Source: Pyropia yezoensis (Eukaryota; Rhodophyta; Bangiophyceae; Bangiales; Bangiaceae). Taken from it: DNA of 64,000 nucleotides. Both the position numbers and the translations under genes were made by a program. The notes beneath the pieces were generated by a model. The model saw only the letters and a list, made by a program, of their open reading frames with translations. It did no database searches and was not told the origin of the DNA. Positions 20,158 through 32,030 of the stretch are shown here, in pieces. Position 1 is the first letter of the stretch, and each line of letters starts with the position of its first letter. The stretch is from contig CM020619.1 in the NCBI GenBank assembly GCA_009829735.1, forward strand, positions 1,618,590-1,682,589, read 5' to 3'.

Positions 20158-22341
20158 TCAAGGTGGCTCTTTTGGATTGATATTTGACTTGCATCTTCCT
20201 CCCCCATTACAGAACGCTGCTCCAATCTGACACTGGCCGGAGGACACGCTGGCGAAAAGCGTCGGCCCGCAAGCGCACATTTGATCCGTGAAGATGAGAC
20301 CTCCGAGACCCTCATCCGTCGGCGCAAATTCGACTCGATGCGCCGATGTTTGACGACGCTTCCGGACTTCCCGCCGGCTGCGAAGCACCACGACGGCCAG
20401 CGGCCGTACAGCTGTCTTCACCCAGACATCTGCTGTCGTTTGGAGTTTTCTTTTTGTTCTCTCGCTCGCTGTATGAGATGCAGCAGAGCGAAAGTGTCGG
20501 GTTCCGGGCAGCAGAGGAGCCATGGTACGTGTGCCAAGTCTTGGACGTCTCCCCCACGCTGCTGGTTCTGGGAACTCGTAACAGCGACGAATAGCTTCCG
20601 CCGTCCGCACCCTCTCTCGTGGCATGAGTTGAGACCCACTTCTTCTCACCGGCCGTGGCTCCACCTACTCCTTTTGGCACGCAGGATCTAACCTATCAAG
20701 CAGCCGTCAGTTTTCTGCTTCTGAGATCACTCATGTGTTTCCTAAGAAGGTGCATGTGTTCAGATGCCGTGGGTGCTGCATCCTTTTCTTCAAGACCTCC
20801 TTGGAGGCATCGAAGTGGAAGCAGTCTGTCCAGCGTCCCCTCCCCCCTCGTCGCGCACCGCCGCGCCTGCCACCACACGCAGAAGGGAGCATACTTGCCA
20901 GCCACTCAACAATGATGTTGCAAAGTAGGAGGGGGGGGGGGGGGGGACACCCCGCACAGTGCGTCTTAAGGGGGGAAGCCGGCCGAAAGGAGCTTGATGG
21001 CGTGGTGAGATTCCAGTGCAGTCGTGGCTTGATGGGTGGTGGGGATGGATCCACGACCTGTTTCCAGCAGAAGGCATGAGGCCACTCGCCTCCGCTGCCC
21101 CAGCGTCCTCCTCCGACGGCAGCCGAACGCCAAACTGCACATGCTTGCTAGCCGTCGTCGAAGACAAGGAGATGACGGAGGGGGGGCAACGCACACCGTA
21201 GAAGATGCTTGACAGGCGCGGGGAGGGGAGAGCAACTGATGTGTCACGATGGGTGGGGCAGGCGGAGACGAGCGCGTGACAAGTGCCAGACGAGGCCGTC
21301 GCCATTGTGGGGCGGCGTGCTGGTGCGGTGCTGTGGTGGGAACAAAAATTTCAACGACGATGCAAAGGCACTCGAATGTTCACTGGGCCTAACGCGCCGA
21401 GAAGAGGCATCGACCTTTCCAAGTGAGGCAAAGTGTACATTCTCGACCACGAGCATGTTCAAAGGACTGACACTGTCCCCTGCCCAATGACACATGGGAA
21501 TAGATAGGCCGCAGCCAATGATGAGATACGACTTGAATGAAAATCTAAAAGAGCCGCTACACTAGGCCTTGACTACAATTTCGGCGTGGCTCAAGAGCAA
21601 GCTAACGAGCTTATTTTCTTTCTAAGGACAGGGAAACTGACAAACAATCTCCAGCATGTTTGACACTTCTGCTTACTTTAGAGCAGAAGAATAATTAGGC
21701 GACATGACAGACTTACACAGAGCGCTACTTAAGAATTATGACATGGGTGGGGCCCAGTGTGGCCATCCCAGCAGCCATGGGCGCAAGCGGCGGCCCACTT
21801 GCTAGGCCCACGTTATCGTAGTGCTCGATACAAGTACGCCGCGGGATCAAGGCGACTTTCGGACGCACAATCTTTGATGCAGGCTATCTCGGCTCGGGCC
21901 TACTCAAGAAAAATGAGACTTCTGTCGTCACCCGCCACAAGTCTTGCTTCCATCGTAAAATTCACGATGGGCCTGAATGTCCAAAACTTTTAGGGGCTGA
22001 TAAGTTTGCACGTTGAGGCCACTGAGTGGCAACTCCCTTGCACACTCTCAAGAACGCTGTAGTTGTCATAGCAGTCTGAGGCCAAGCGTCAAGCGGTCGA
22101 TGAGCGCACGGCGCGCTGGTGACCACCGCGACACAGACCGCTGCATCGCCAAACCTTGGTGTTCGAGACGCTTGATCACACCTCTTTCATCACCGCGCCG
22201 TCCGTCCGTTGCCGCTCGGTACTGCCCGTTGGCTGCAGCCGCCTCCTTCATCTCTCTTCACCCAAGCAACGCTGGACTCCTCGCTCAAGATTACCCCTTC
22301 CCGAGGTCTGGTCGCCGGAGGTCCCGGTGGTGCGGAGAGCC

Positions 22342-23051
22342 ATGGCGGCCCCGCCGCCGCCTATTTCTCCTGGAGACCCCCCCCCCCCCCCCCGCCCACC
22401 GGACCTTCTGGCCATGACGCGCACAATGTGGCGGGCTCCACCGCCGGCGCAGGCAGCGGCGACTTTCACGTGTACCGCCACCAGCGGCGGCGGGAGCAGA
22501 CCCGCATTGCGGGGATGGTGGCGGCCGCCGCCGCGGCGGCGGCCGACGCTGCCTATGCCGCCTCTGCGGCCGGACGTGCGGCGGCGGTGGCGTCGCGGGG
22601 GGGGAAGCGGGCGGCTAAGCGTGCGCGGAAAAAGGAGCTGTCGCGGTCGCGTGCGCGCAAGCGCGTCAAGGCGTCGGCGGGGGCGGGAGGGGCGGTGGCG
22701 GGGGGAGGCGGCAAGTTGCCCGACAGCGCAGTGACGCCTGACGGTGGGGGGGCGTCCGCCGGCGGGGAGGCGTCGGCTGGCGGGGAGGCGTCGGCTGGCG
22801 GGGAGGCGTCGGGCGGTGGGGGGGAATCGGACGGTGGAAGGGGCGAGGGGGCAGCAGAGGCAGAGGCGGCCGCCGTCGGGAGTGGGGAGGAGAGTGCGGG
22901 GAAGGGCCAGGAACACCAGGGAAGGGGGGCGGGGGCGGCGGAGGAGAGCGTCTCCAACGCCGGGGGGCTTGAGGATGTGACGTCCTCGCCAAATCCACCG
23001 CCGCCAACGCTCGCAGAGGACAGAGATGACGAGCGGGGGGCGGGCGGATGA
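22342..23051 (+). CDS. PRKRIP1: PRKRIP1-like spliceosome-associated protein, start uncertain
   Basis: PRKRIP1 is a small, highly charged nuclear protein found in late spliceosome complexes. The diagnostic block is AGSTAGAGSGDFHVYRHQRR followed by RE, which matches the family's invariant GSGEFHVYRHLRRRE segment. A basic helix ending in KRAAKRARKKELSRSRARKR comes next, then a disordered tail with five-residue ASAGG-type repeats and acidic Gly/Glu sequence. The conserved frame has no ATG upstream of the block. The best start is ATG 22342 (MAAPPPPISPGD), which is in another frame and joins the conserved frame only across a 17-C run (22377-22393). An upstream exon is the alternative. Translation ends at 23051, 333 nt from the convergent TPS gene. 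Confidence 0.8.
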
Positions 23052-23384
23052 GTTGGTGACCCCAAATCACCTCGTTTGGGCATGCACCCTAGACATATAA
23101 ATGGGGCGCTCAGGCGTCGGCCGTACTGGCAGGACATCCATTTTTTCTACCCGCGCACCCGTTATAGAGCAAGCCAACCCGATCATAATGGTGGTCAACA
23201 GAGGCCCCGTGAGCCCCCGCCTGGGGCACCCACGGCAGACCATCGGACACACCACGAATAGAGAGCGTGGTCGAACAACAATGGCAAACAAAACACGGTC
23301 GCTTAACGCTGCGTCGCCAACATGGGGCGGGCATCAGCCAGAAAGGGGGAGGAAAGGTCGCAGATGCCGCGGCGTGCGGTGTAA
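23052..23384. other. Convergent 3' spacer, PRKRIP1/TPS
   Basis: No conserved coding sequence; it should hold the 3' ends of both neighbours. Confidence 0.55.
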
Positions 23385-26300
23385 CTACTGGCTCGGCAAC
23401 GAGGACGCCAGACCTCGTCTCTTCTGACCCGACGCGCTTGTCCGAGGTCCGTTGGTCCTCTGCGGCACCGCCGGTGTGCTGGAGGAGCCTTCGTCGTCGG
23501 GTACAAGGTCCGCAAGGGACACAGAACCACCACGCGGGCGAGGGCGCACGCCGCGCGGGTAGCTCCCAGTTACCAGCGTCTCCAGAAGCGCGCCCACCTC
23601 ATTGGATGAGTGCAGGTAGTAGCGCGCGTGGCTCGGCTTGACGCCCACTGTGCAAGTGAACTGCTTCACAGAAGGGTCCAGATGAGTGTCCAGATAAGCA
23701 AACATGTCCTCATCCGTGCGGTCGTCGCCACAGCAGAGCACAAAGTCCGGGGGCTCGGGCATATCGCGAAGAATCGTCTCGACCATAACGCCCTTGTTCA
23801 TCGCAGCCATCCGGACCTGAAGCCATCCATAGCCTGTGACCACCTGCACAGAGAAGGGAGAAAGCAGAGACTCAAGATGGTCACGCATCTCCTTCGCCTG
23901 CCACGAGCCAAATTCCCGGTCCGCGTCCAGGTAGTGCCACACGAGGCCAGCCTTCTTCTGCTCCACGTAAGACCCGTCCGTACGGTCCGTGTACATAAGC
24001 ATGATACGCAATGCCAACTCCATCCATGACAGGTCCGCATCCTCCAACAGCCTGTTCCACTCCTTCGAATTCTTCTTGCGGTAGAAGAAGCCGTGCTCAG
24101 CTGCAATCCCAATCGTGGGGGAGTTGTTGAGGCCGGCTTCAAGCACCTCAGTCTTGCGGCCAGACATGATGTAGACATCGTTGAGCGGGTCCTTTGACAA
24201 AGTGTCCAAGTTGGCGGCCACAGCCTCGCTCGGCCGCGCCCACGCGTGGGCCATCTGGGACGACTGATCGGTGATGGAGGTCAGCGTCCCATCATAGTCA
24301 AACAGGAACAAGCGCCTCTTGGCGGCCTTGTAGGCGCGCAGAACCGCCGAGCGGTTGAGAAGGGTGAACTCGTCGTAGGCCAGTACACCAGGCAAGCCGG
24401 CCAGCGGACCCACCTTGACAACGACCTGTGCCGGCTCTGACGCCTCCTTCAAGTCATGCAAAAACGACTGCGCCCACTGCTGGGACGAGTGGGCCGACAC
24501 GTAGGCCTTGTCCGCCCGACGCTTCAGCTCCACCTCGGGCGCCGCGGCAATGGCCTTCTGAACGACCATGTCAAGGACGTTGGACAGCTTCTCCAGGTCC
24601 CACGGGTTGACACGTTCCGCAGATGAGAGCGCCCGCGAGCAGCCAGTAAACTCCGAAAGAATTAGCTGGCCCTTCCCCTCGGACGTCGATACAATGTACT
24701 CGTATGGGATGAGGTTGAGGCCGTCACGGATGGGGGTCACCACCAGTGCATCCATGATGCTGTACAGCGCAAGGCGGCTTTCAAAGGAGATGCTCTCTTC
24801 CAGGTACCATACGGGTCGCCGCCCCGACCCATCGCCGTGTTTGTTGTTGATGGCAGCCACCAGCTCCCGAATCTCGTTACGCACAGACTCCTTGACGCGG
24901 GCCGCCTTTGGGATGGCAACTTGCACAAGTACGACCTTTCCTCGCATCTTGGGGGCGGAATCGAGATACCGCTGGAAACCCATCAGCTTGAGGGCAATGC
25001 CCTTGATGAGGTCAAGGTCGTCCACGGCACCGAGGACTGTGCAATCCGCAAACCGCTCCTTGAACTCGGCAACCCGGTCCGTCAGCGACGGCGCGCTCAG
25101 GCCCTCGGAAAAGCGCTCTGGGTCCACGCCAATGTGACTCACGCGCAGCATAACGTGGCGACCGTCGTACTCCAGACCGAGGGAGCCCCTGTTCGCCTCG
25201 TGCTCCAGGTTAAGCAGCCGCACGCAAGCGGAGAGAAAGTGACGCGCGTAGTCGAAAAGATGGAAGCCCAGCAACGTCGCGGAAAGCATGCCCTTCAGCA
25301 GTTCGTTCCGCCACGGCAGCACGCGGTACACTTCTGACGAAGGCCACGGAATATGGAGAAAGAAGCCAATCTTCACACCTGACAGGCGCGAGCGCAATGC
25401 CTGCGGCAAAAGCATCAGGTGGTAGTCGTGTACCCAAATGAGTGTTCGGTCCCCATCGTACACCTCCACCACCTTGTCCCGGAACATCCGGTTGACGTTC
25501 ATGTAAACACGCCAAAGGCGGTCGTCAAAGCGGGTAGTGTGTTCCGTGTGGTCTGTCGCCGACGACACCATGTGAAAAAGCGGCCAGAGGGTGCCTTTGC
25601 AGAAGCCCTGGTAAAACTGCTTCAGCGTGTCGTGCGGGATGAAGACGGGAACGCAGTTGAACTCCTCCAACAGCCGGTCGGCGACCCCTTCACGCTCTTG
25701 CCGGGGCACCTCGTCGTCGGAGTTCAATATGCCCACCCAGAGAGGTGCCACCTTAAGCTGCTCCAAGCCTTTCCGCAAACCGGTGGAAGTTAGGTAGAGG
25801 GCGTCATCGTCCCATTTGAAGCTCCAAGCTCCCGTGGTCGCGTCGCGCTTCGCAATGATAGGCAGTCGGTACAGCACAATGACTAGGCTCTCGATGGCGT
25901 CACCAAAGCCTTCGTCCGGCGTCAGAAAGCACTTGACACGCCCCTCATCAGTATCATTCCACTTCCCAAACTCCCCGTCGTTCACAATCATTTGGCCGGA
26001 GCGGGTAGTAAGGGTGCGGTTCTCCTCAAAGAGCTCCCACTTCATCGTGCCGTCCATCGTGTCCACGCCAACACCAGCAGCGGCATCGGTAGTGATAGGC
26101 CCGGGGGTCATTCCAGGGCCGTCTGGGCTGCCCACCACTACGTCCTCATCGCCGGGGAGGACGTTCGGGGTGCCCTGCTGCACCACGTATTTGTACTCCA
26201 CCTTGCGCCCGGCAGGCAGGTCAACAGAGACGCGCCATGATGGCCACGCACCCGCGGAAGTCGTGAGCTCCACTCCTCGACGGGGGTCCCAGCCGCCAAG

Positions 26301-26776
26301 ACGCGCATCATTCCCAATGACACGGACGCTGCTCACGAGTAGAACCAGGGCCAGCAGATCCGAGATCAGCACAAAAACGCAACAGAACGTGAGTTAGAAC
26401 ACGCACAGAACTGTGCATGACACCAATGCGCAACACGACAAGCAGCGCGGGCCCCGTATCTCGCTAGCACTCTACATCACGACGACGTCGAGCACGGGTG
26501 CAAACAGCGGAGCCTGCCCACACAAAACAAGGACCGCGGAATCTACAATACACCAGAAAGCAACCTAGAGCAAAGCACCCAATCCCAGGGACACACCGGC
26601 AAACGTAGCGTCGGGGGCAAGGTCGTGGTTTGCTCGGCCTACGCGCCACTACGACGGCGACGCGCGAGATACTGCGAGGAGGGCGAAGCAACGCACCGTT
26701 GACCAAACTCCGTGGCGCATCGCAACACAAAGGTCACCCGCGAGTGAGTGTCAAAGGAAGAGGTAGAGAACGACAT
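23385..26776 (-). CDS. TPS: CBM20-trehalose-6-phosphate synthase/phosphatase fusion, one intron 26329-26696
   Basis: This is a two-step trehalose enzyme: GT20 makes trehalose-6-phosphate from UDP-glucose and glucose-6-phosphate, and a HAD phosphatase removes the phosphate. Exon 1 (26776-26697) encodes MSFSTSSFDTHSRVTFVLRC and ends at FGQ. Exon 2 (26328-23385) resumes with R-VRVIGNDARLGGWDP, completing codon CG|C and the first strands of a starch-binding CBM20 domain (about residues 8-120). The CBM20 domain also has VEYKYVVQQG and KWELFEENRTL. The GT20 domain shows YRLPIIAKR, WVHDYHLMLLP, FFLHIPWPSSEVYRVLPWR and RDGLNLIPYEY. The phosphatase has the nucleophile motif FLFDYDGTLTS (about residue 700) and GDDRTDEDMF (about 895). 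All catalytic motifs look intact, so both halves may be active. The protein is about 1,007 residues. It is divergent from the proteasome alpha-2 gene. Confidence 0.95.
26329..26696 (-). other. TPS: TPS intron
   Basis: A 368-nt intron. The donor is GTGCGT (starting at 26696) and the acceptor GAGCAG (ending at 26329). The join restores a continuous CBM20 strand, which strongly supports both sites. Confidence 0.85.
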
Positions 26777-27303
26777 GTTCACACACGTCAGCGGCGCAAG
26801 CCGCTTGTCGGACCAACCGTGCTGCCGGCTCAGGCCCGCGGCTGTCAAGTCGGCATGGCACGGCAGGGCTGTCGTGGGCGGAGGCACCGAACACAGCAGG
26901 GGCTGTGATGTGGACTCTCGCGGAGACCCCGATCGAGATTCACCCCGTGATTGGGGCACGCGCAATCGTGCTGGGATGGCCCAGTAGGCGAAGCTGTAAG
27001 TCTCGTTTTCTGTTGACAACGTAGTATACATACATGACACGTGGTACACCCTTGTCTGGTGCGGTAAGTTTGGTCATGCATCAGCCACTTGATCTGTCCT
27101 AGTTATGTATGTAATTATCTGCCTGGGCTGAGTCGTTGCTGTCCTGACTCTGGCGATCGGGGACCGCCACTGCAGTCTTCAGCTACTGCTGCTGGCACCA
27201 CGCTCCGCCGTTGCATTGCCGTTGTCCTCGGCTGCTCTGCTTCTTCCCCCTATTACACGCGGCCTTTGCACTTGATTCTAGCGCGGTCTTGTAGAGGGGC
27301 ATC
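26777..27303. promoter_or_regulatory. 527-nt divergent promoter region, TPS / proteasome alpha-2
   Basis: The two ATGs face away from each other across 527 nt of lower GC content. Plus-strand words of interest are ATACATACATGACACGTGG (about 27023-27041), which contains a CACGTG core. There is no clear TATA box. Shared regulation is inference from geometry only. Confidence 0.5.
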
Positions 27304-28264
27304 ATGGGCGAATCTGACTACTCCTTTTCGCTGACAACGTTCAGCCCCAGCGGCAAGCTCGTGCAGATCGAGTACGCGCTGAACGCTGTTGCGGCTGGGG
27401 CGACCTCACTGGGGATTAAGGGTATGTAACGTCTTGCAGGTGTGTGACCGTCGTGTGGCGATGCCACTGTCTGAGGTGTACTGCTGTTTTTGTATTGTCT
27501 GCGTTGCTGCTGTGCTGGCCGCAGTCTCGGCATGTCTAAGCTATATCGCGTGCTGGTTCATTTGGTCTTAACCTCCGTCTCGTCTGGTCCGTTTGCTTGT
27601 GTGATGCTGGCCCTGATTCTGCCGGTGCATCCGTTTTGTGCTGGCCGGTGGCTCCTCACTTCCCCCCGCCACAGCCAAGAATGGCATCGTGCTTGCTACA
27701 GAGAAGCGGTTGCCCAGCCCGCTGATGGACGAGTCCACCATTGATAAGGTGACCTCCATTACTGGCAACATTGGCATGGTTTACGCTGGAATGGGCCCTG
27801 ACTCGCGGGTGTTGCTGAAGAAGGCACGCAACTACGCGCAGTCGTACTACCGCGTGTACAAGGAGTCGATCCCTGTGAGTCAGCTGGTGCGGCAAGTTGC
27901 CTCTGTGATGCAGGAGTTTACGCAGTCGGGCGGTGTCCGGCCTTTTGGCGTGTCCCTGTTGGTGGCGGGCTTTGATGAGGAGGGACCGCACCTGTACCAG
28001 GTCGACCCGTCAGGCTCCTACTTTGCGTGGAAGGCATCCGCCATTGGGAAGAACATGGTCAACGGCAAGACCTTTTTGGAGAAGCGGTACTCGGATGACA
28101 TGGAGCTTGAGGACGCTATCCACACGGCGCTGCTGACGATCAAGGAAGGCTTCGAGGGACAAGTGACAGAGAACAACATCGAGGTAGGCATTGTCTCAGA
28201 CGACCTCAAGTTCAAGAAGCTGACGCCGGCGGAAGTGAAGGACTACCTCAGCGAGGTAGAATAG
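27304..28264 (+). CDS. PSMA2: 20S proteasome subunit alpha type-2, one intron 27422-27674
   Basis: A structural alpha-ring subunit of the 20S core particle, in cytosol and nucleus. Exon 1 (27304-27421) carries the alpha-subunit N-terminal signature [20 protein letters not shown], which helps gate the channel. Exon 2 (27675-28264) resumes as [12 protein letters not shown] and runs through [30 protein letters not shown] and the C-terminal [14 protein letters not shown]. The spliced protein is 235 residues, matching the 234 of human PSMA2. The donor is GTATGT and the acceptor CCACAG; the split codon G|CC is restored as Ala. No catalytic Thr is expected in an alpha subunit. Confidence 0.97.
27422..27674 (+). 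other. PSMA2: PSMA2 intron
   Basis: A 253-nt phase-1 intron with GTATGT donor and CCACAG acceptor, separating the N-terminal gate segment from the body of the subunit. Confidence 0.95.
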
Positions 28265-28736
28265 CGTCTCCTGTATTGCTCTGCTGGGTCTTCGTTTGCT
28301 CTGTGGCCGTAGCCTGTGGTCAGTCAGGCGCACGCCTGTCGCCTGTGGCTCCTGTCTCCTTCTGTGTATACTTTTTGGTCGTCTTTTTCTCTGCAAGCTA
28401 TTACGTTCTCGTGCACGTCACGTGGTATTGTGCCGGCATGTATGTAGTGAGGTGCTGGCGATTTGTGTCGCCGCATCGAAGTGGCGCTGGCAGCTGAACG
28501 CTGGCTGCGCGCTGTTCTGTCGGCACTAGGCACAGCTCAGCGCCACTTGAACTCTGTAGTTCACCGTACGCAGCCCATACACACGTACTGTAGGCCTGAG
28601 CAGCGTCAATACATTACTCCTCAGAGTTGAGCTGACGTCGTGAACATGCACAAGACGTGCAGAGCACTGCAAGCCCGCCCGTACGATGTGGCCTGTCATT
28701 CGACAAGCGGTTGCGTTTATATGTAGGTGGTCCGCT
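28265..28736. other. Convergent 3' spacer, PSMA2/CCT2
   Basis: A 472-nt T-rich interval with no conserved protein. It contains CATGTATGTA near 28438, related to the ACATACATG words in the TPS/PSMA2 and SMC3 upstream regions. Confidence 0.5.
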
Positions 28737-30857
28737 CTACATGTGTGGGTGCGGGTTGTCACGCGCCCGCGGGGCGGCCTTGATGATGTCGTCCACCCTG
28801 ATGATCATCTCTGCCGCCTCCACGGCCGACGACAACATCTGGCGCTTGAGCTTGAAGCTCTCGGTGATCCCCAGTTCCCGTACGTTCCCAATCGTTCCTC
28901 GGTTCATGTCCAGCCCTGCCTCAGCGTCGCCACCAGCGTGCGCAGCCCGCAGCTGCGCCACCAGCTCCGCCGAGTCATAGCCAGCATTGTCCGCAATGAT
29001 GGCGGGCAGCGCCCGGAGCGCACGGGCAAACGACTCCACTGCCAAGCTCGCCTTACCCGCCACCGTAGGCGCAAGCTCATCCACCGCCCGCGCCATCAGC
29101 GCCTCGGCGGCTCCGCCACCCAACACCGTGCGGGTATCCACCGCCGTCTGCGAAAGGACACACAGGGCGTCGTGGAGCGACCGCTCTGCCTCGTCTAGCA
29201 GCTGCCCTGTCGCACCGCGGAGCACAATGGTGCAAGCAGCTCCCGACTTACATCCAGAAAAGCGAATGACGGCGTCCTCCCCAATCATGTCCTCCGACAC
29301 GACGTCACAGTGGCCGAGCGTCACGGCACTGGGGTCGTCAAAGGTGGACACAATCTCACCGCCCGTCACCAGCGCCAGGCGCTCCACTCCGTCAAAGTCT
29401 GCGTGCTCAATGGCCATCACCCCCGCAGCCGTGAAGGCCTGCTCCGGCCGGTTGTAGATGAGCTGCCGGTTGATGAAGACGTTGCAGCCATGGTCCAGAA
29501 TCTTCTTCACCTTCGCCGACATCTTGTCCGCCTCGGCCTGCTCAATGGCCGCCACACGCGTCAGCGAATCCACCCGCACTCGCGATGCGTAGATTTTCAC
29601 CTTGTCCGTGTCCATGGCCGTGTTGGCTACCAGAATGTTGGCGTTCTCGATGCGCTTTGGCTGGCCGACGCCCAGCTTCTTCTCCAAAATGAAACCAGGC
29701 TCCAGCCACGAGTCGGCCAGTGAGCCCCCAGCCTTCTTGATGATCTGGATGTGGTCGAGGTTCGTGGAGCCCTTGAGCCGCAGCACCGCGTCCACAGAAA
29801 TGTTGGCAAACAGCTCCTTGGCCTGGGACAGCACTTTGGACGACAGCGTGGTACGGGCAATGTTGAGGAGGTCCACACGGAACGCGTCTATGTCCCCGCC
29901 ATGGTCTACTGCGGCCTCTTCTAGCGCCTTTGCAGCAGCAGTAGCAGCGAGGCGATACCCTGACACGACCGTCTGGGGGTGGATCTTGAGGTCCAGCAGC
30001 TTCTCGGCCTCACGCAGAAGCTCACCAGCGAGGCAGCACACAGACGTAGTACCGTCACCCACCTCGTCGTCTTGCGTTTTGGAGATGTCGACCAGCACCT
30101 GCAGACAAGGGCCCAACACGACCATGCCACGTAGAAAGCCAAACGACACAGCAGGCGCACACACATGGCAGCGAACCGAGTCAACAACTATGTCCCACCC
30201 TCCTATGCACACACACATTGTAGAAGAGAGGCCATACAGCACTTTCGTACCGACAAAGTAGAGCAAGGTCGACGCACGTACCTTGGCAGCGGCATTGTCG
30301 ATGTGAATCGACTTGAGGATGGTCGCACCATCGTTGGTGACTTGCACGTCACCACTCGTGCTTTGCAGAATCTTGTCCATCCCCTGTCACGTTCAAAGAG
30401 GCAGACGAGGGCGACCAGAAGTAATGGGGAGACAAGTCACGCAGGACAACGCTAGTCAACGACGGCACACCCCAAGTAGGCCAGCCCGGCACCAGCGGAC
30501 CAGGACAACAGAGGAGCGCACAAAGAAACCCTGCTGTGGCCACAGGCTCGACAGGACATGACAAGTGTGCGCCCGCTGTGGCCTGCGGCACGGGAACCAG
30601 ACCCAGACGACCAATGGTACCGATGCGCTCGACGGCCAAGGCTGCACCCCCCCCCCCCCCGACAAGTGTGCAGACTGCAAGCGTACCTTGGGACCGAGTG
30701 TGGTCTTGACCAGGTCGGTCACCGCCAGCGCGCCGACAAACGCCGACATCCGCGCCGTCTCCCCGCGATCCTCTGACGCGCCCTGCTGCAGGACAGACGG
30801 GACGACGTTCAAGCCAAAGGGCATGCCGCCGGCACCGCCACTTCCACCGCCAAACAT
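28737..30857 (-). CDS. CCT2: T-complex protein 1 subunit beta (CCT2), two introns
   Basis: One of eight subunits of the cytosolic chaperonin TRiC/CCT that folds actin, tubulin and other proteins. Exons are 30857-30687 (ends VKTTLGPK), 30383-30282 ([10 protein letters not shown] to IHIDNAAAK) and 30098-28737 (starts [19 protein letters not shown]). All junctions are phase 0, and the 544-residue product is close to human CCT2 (535). Beta-type identity comes from [52 protein letters not shown] and [20 protein letters not shown]. The ATP-site GDGTTS is intact. The N-terminus [20 protein letters not shown] is Gly-rich; the ATG at 30857 follows a CACCAG that could be the acceptor of a 5'UTR intron. 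Confidence 0.97.
30099..30281 (-). other. CCT2: CCT2 intron 2
   Basis: A 183-nt phase-0 intron (GTACGT donor, CTGCAG acceptor) between NAAAK and VLVDIS. It stays open in frame, so an ORF finder reads through it. Confidence 0.93.
30384..30686 (-). other. CCT2: CCT2 intron 1
   Basis: A 303-nt phase-0 intron (GTACGC donor, TGACAG acceptor) between TLGPK and GMDKI. It contains a 14-nt C run near 30647-30660. Confidence 0.92.
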
Positions 30858-31295
30858 GATGCCTGGTGACAAAGGAACAGGACAAAGGTTCCAACTAGGT
30901 TGGGGGGGGGGGCGGGGGGGGCGGGCGTAGGGCACGCGCTCACAGAGGTCTGTGCCGGTGGCAACGGCGATGACCCTCTCGGTGAAGTCGACGGCCGTGG
31001 CAAAGGGAACGCTGCCAGTGTCGTGGCTCGTCAGTCAGCAAAGAAACAAAAAGTGCGGATCAACTTGTTCACGTATTAAATATACTCTGGCAATGGGAAA
31101 CGGTGCCCCTCACGGGATTAAAGTACACGTTTCAATTGCGACTCACCCTTGTACTGGAGTCGGTCCAGATTTGACTTCCGTCATACAGTATAGGCTAAAA
31201 GAAAACGCTCGCGTTTTTCGAAAGCACGCTTTCACACGACGGGGAAGAGAAAGCTGTGGGTAGCGACGGTAGCAGTTCAGTGGTGCGGGTGGTTG

Positions 31296-31415
31296 ATGGT
31301 GGTGGTGGTGGTGGTGGTGGTGGTGGTGGTGGTGGTGGTGGTGGTGGTGGTGGTGGTGGTGGTGGTGGTGGTGGGGGTGGTGGTGGTGGAGGTGGTGGTG
31401 GTGGCGGCGGCAGTG
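31296..31415 (+). repeat. (GGT)n trinucleotide microsatellite
   Basis: About 120 nt of near-perfect GGT repeats with a few GGG/GGA/GGC interruptions at the distal end. Confidence 0.95.
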
Positions 31416-31989
31416 CCGGCCCGCCCATGCCGTCGTGGGGGGGAGGAAGCGCCTGTGCTGCAGCTGTCGGGGCGCCCGTTGAGGCCTCCCCAGCGGCGTT
31501 GCCGGTCACCGCGGAAGAGCCACCAGGGGAAGGGGAACCCCAGAGGCGGCCCGTGGTGCCCGGTACGGCCGTCGTGGGGCGTGCGCCCCCCCATCCCCCC
31601 CTCCTTCGGCCACTGCCCCGCGCGTTGGGAGGAGCGCCCAGTGGCGCAGCCGCCGCCACAGCCACAGCCGCCGCCGCCGCCGCTCCGCCCCCCGAGGGAG
31701 AGTGCGCGCGGGGGCCCTGTGGGTCGGCACCGCTGCGGGGGTGCGGTGGGGTGGCAGCGGCAGGCGTCGCGGGCGGCCTGTGGGGCGTGTGGCCGCCAGT
31801 GGGGGGGCGGACCCGCCGGCCGGCCGGGGGGGTCGGCCGGCACTGCCTAGCGTCCATAGCCGCCTGACCGGTCGTTGCTGCCGCCGGTGGGCGGGGCGTA
31901 GGCAGAGAGGTGAGGGGCGGGGTGCCCCACTGGACTTGCCTGTTTGGTTTGGGGGGTGCGCGGGCGGTGCCGCGGGGGGCGGCAGGCGG

Positions 31990-32030
31990 GGGGGCGGGCG
32001 GGCGGGCGGGCGGGCGGGCGGGCGGGCGCG
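31990..32030 (+). repeat. (GGCG)n tetranucleotide tract
   Basis: About nine consecutive GGCG/GGGC units on the plus strand. Confidence 0.85.

Larger units (their letters stand above)
18938..22341. other. Low-GC spacer between LCB1 and the PRKRIP1-like gene
   Basis: Base composition drops clearly at 19.4-20.2 and 21.5-22.0 kb. No conserved protein is recognised; the open frames (up to about 170 codons) look random. Contents noted are a GATA-type AT-rich island (19450-19560), two CACGTG sites (about 19554 and 19566), a MITE-like inverted repeat (20033-20157), and a 17-G run near 20930. Confidence 0.55.
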
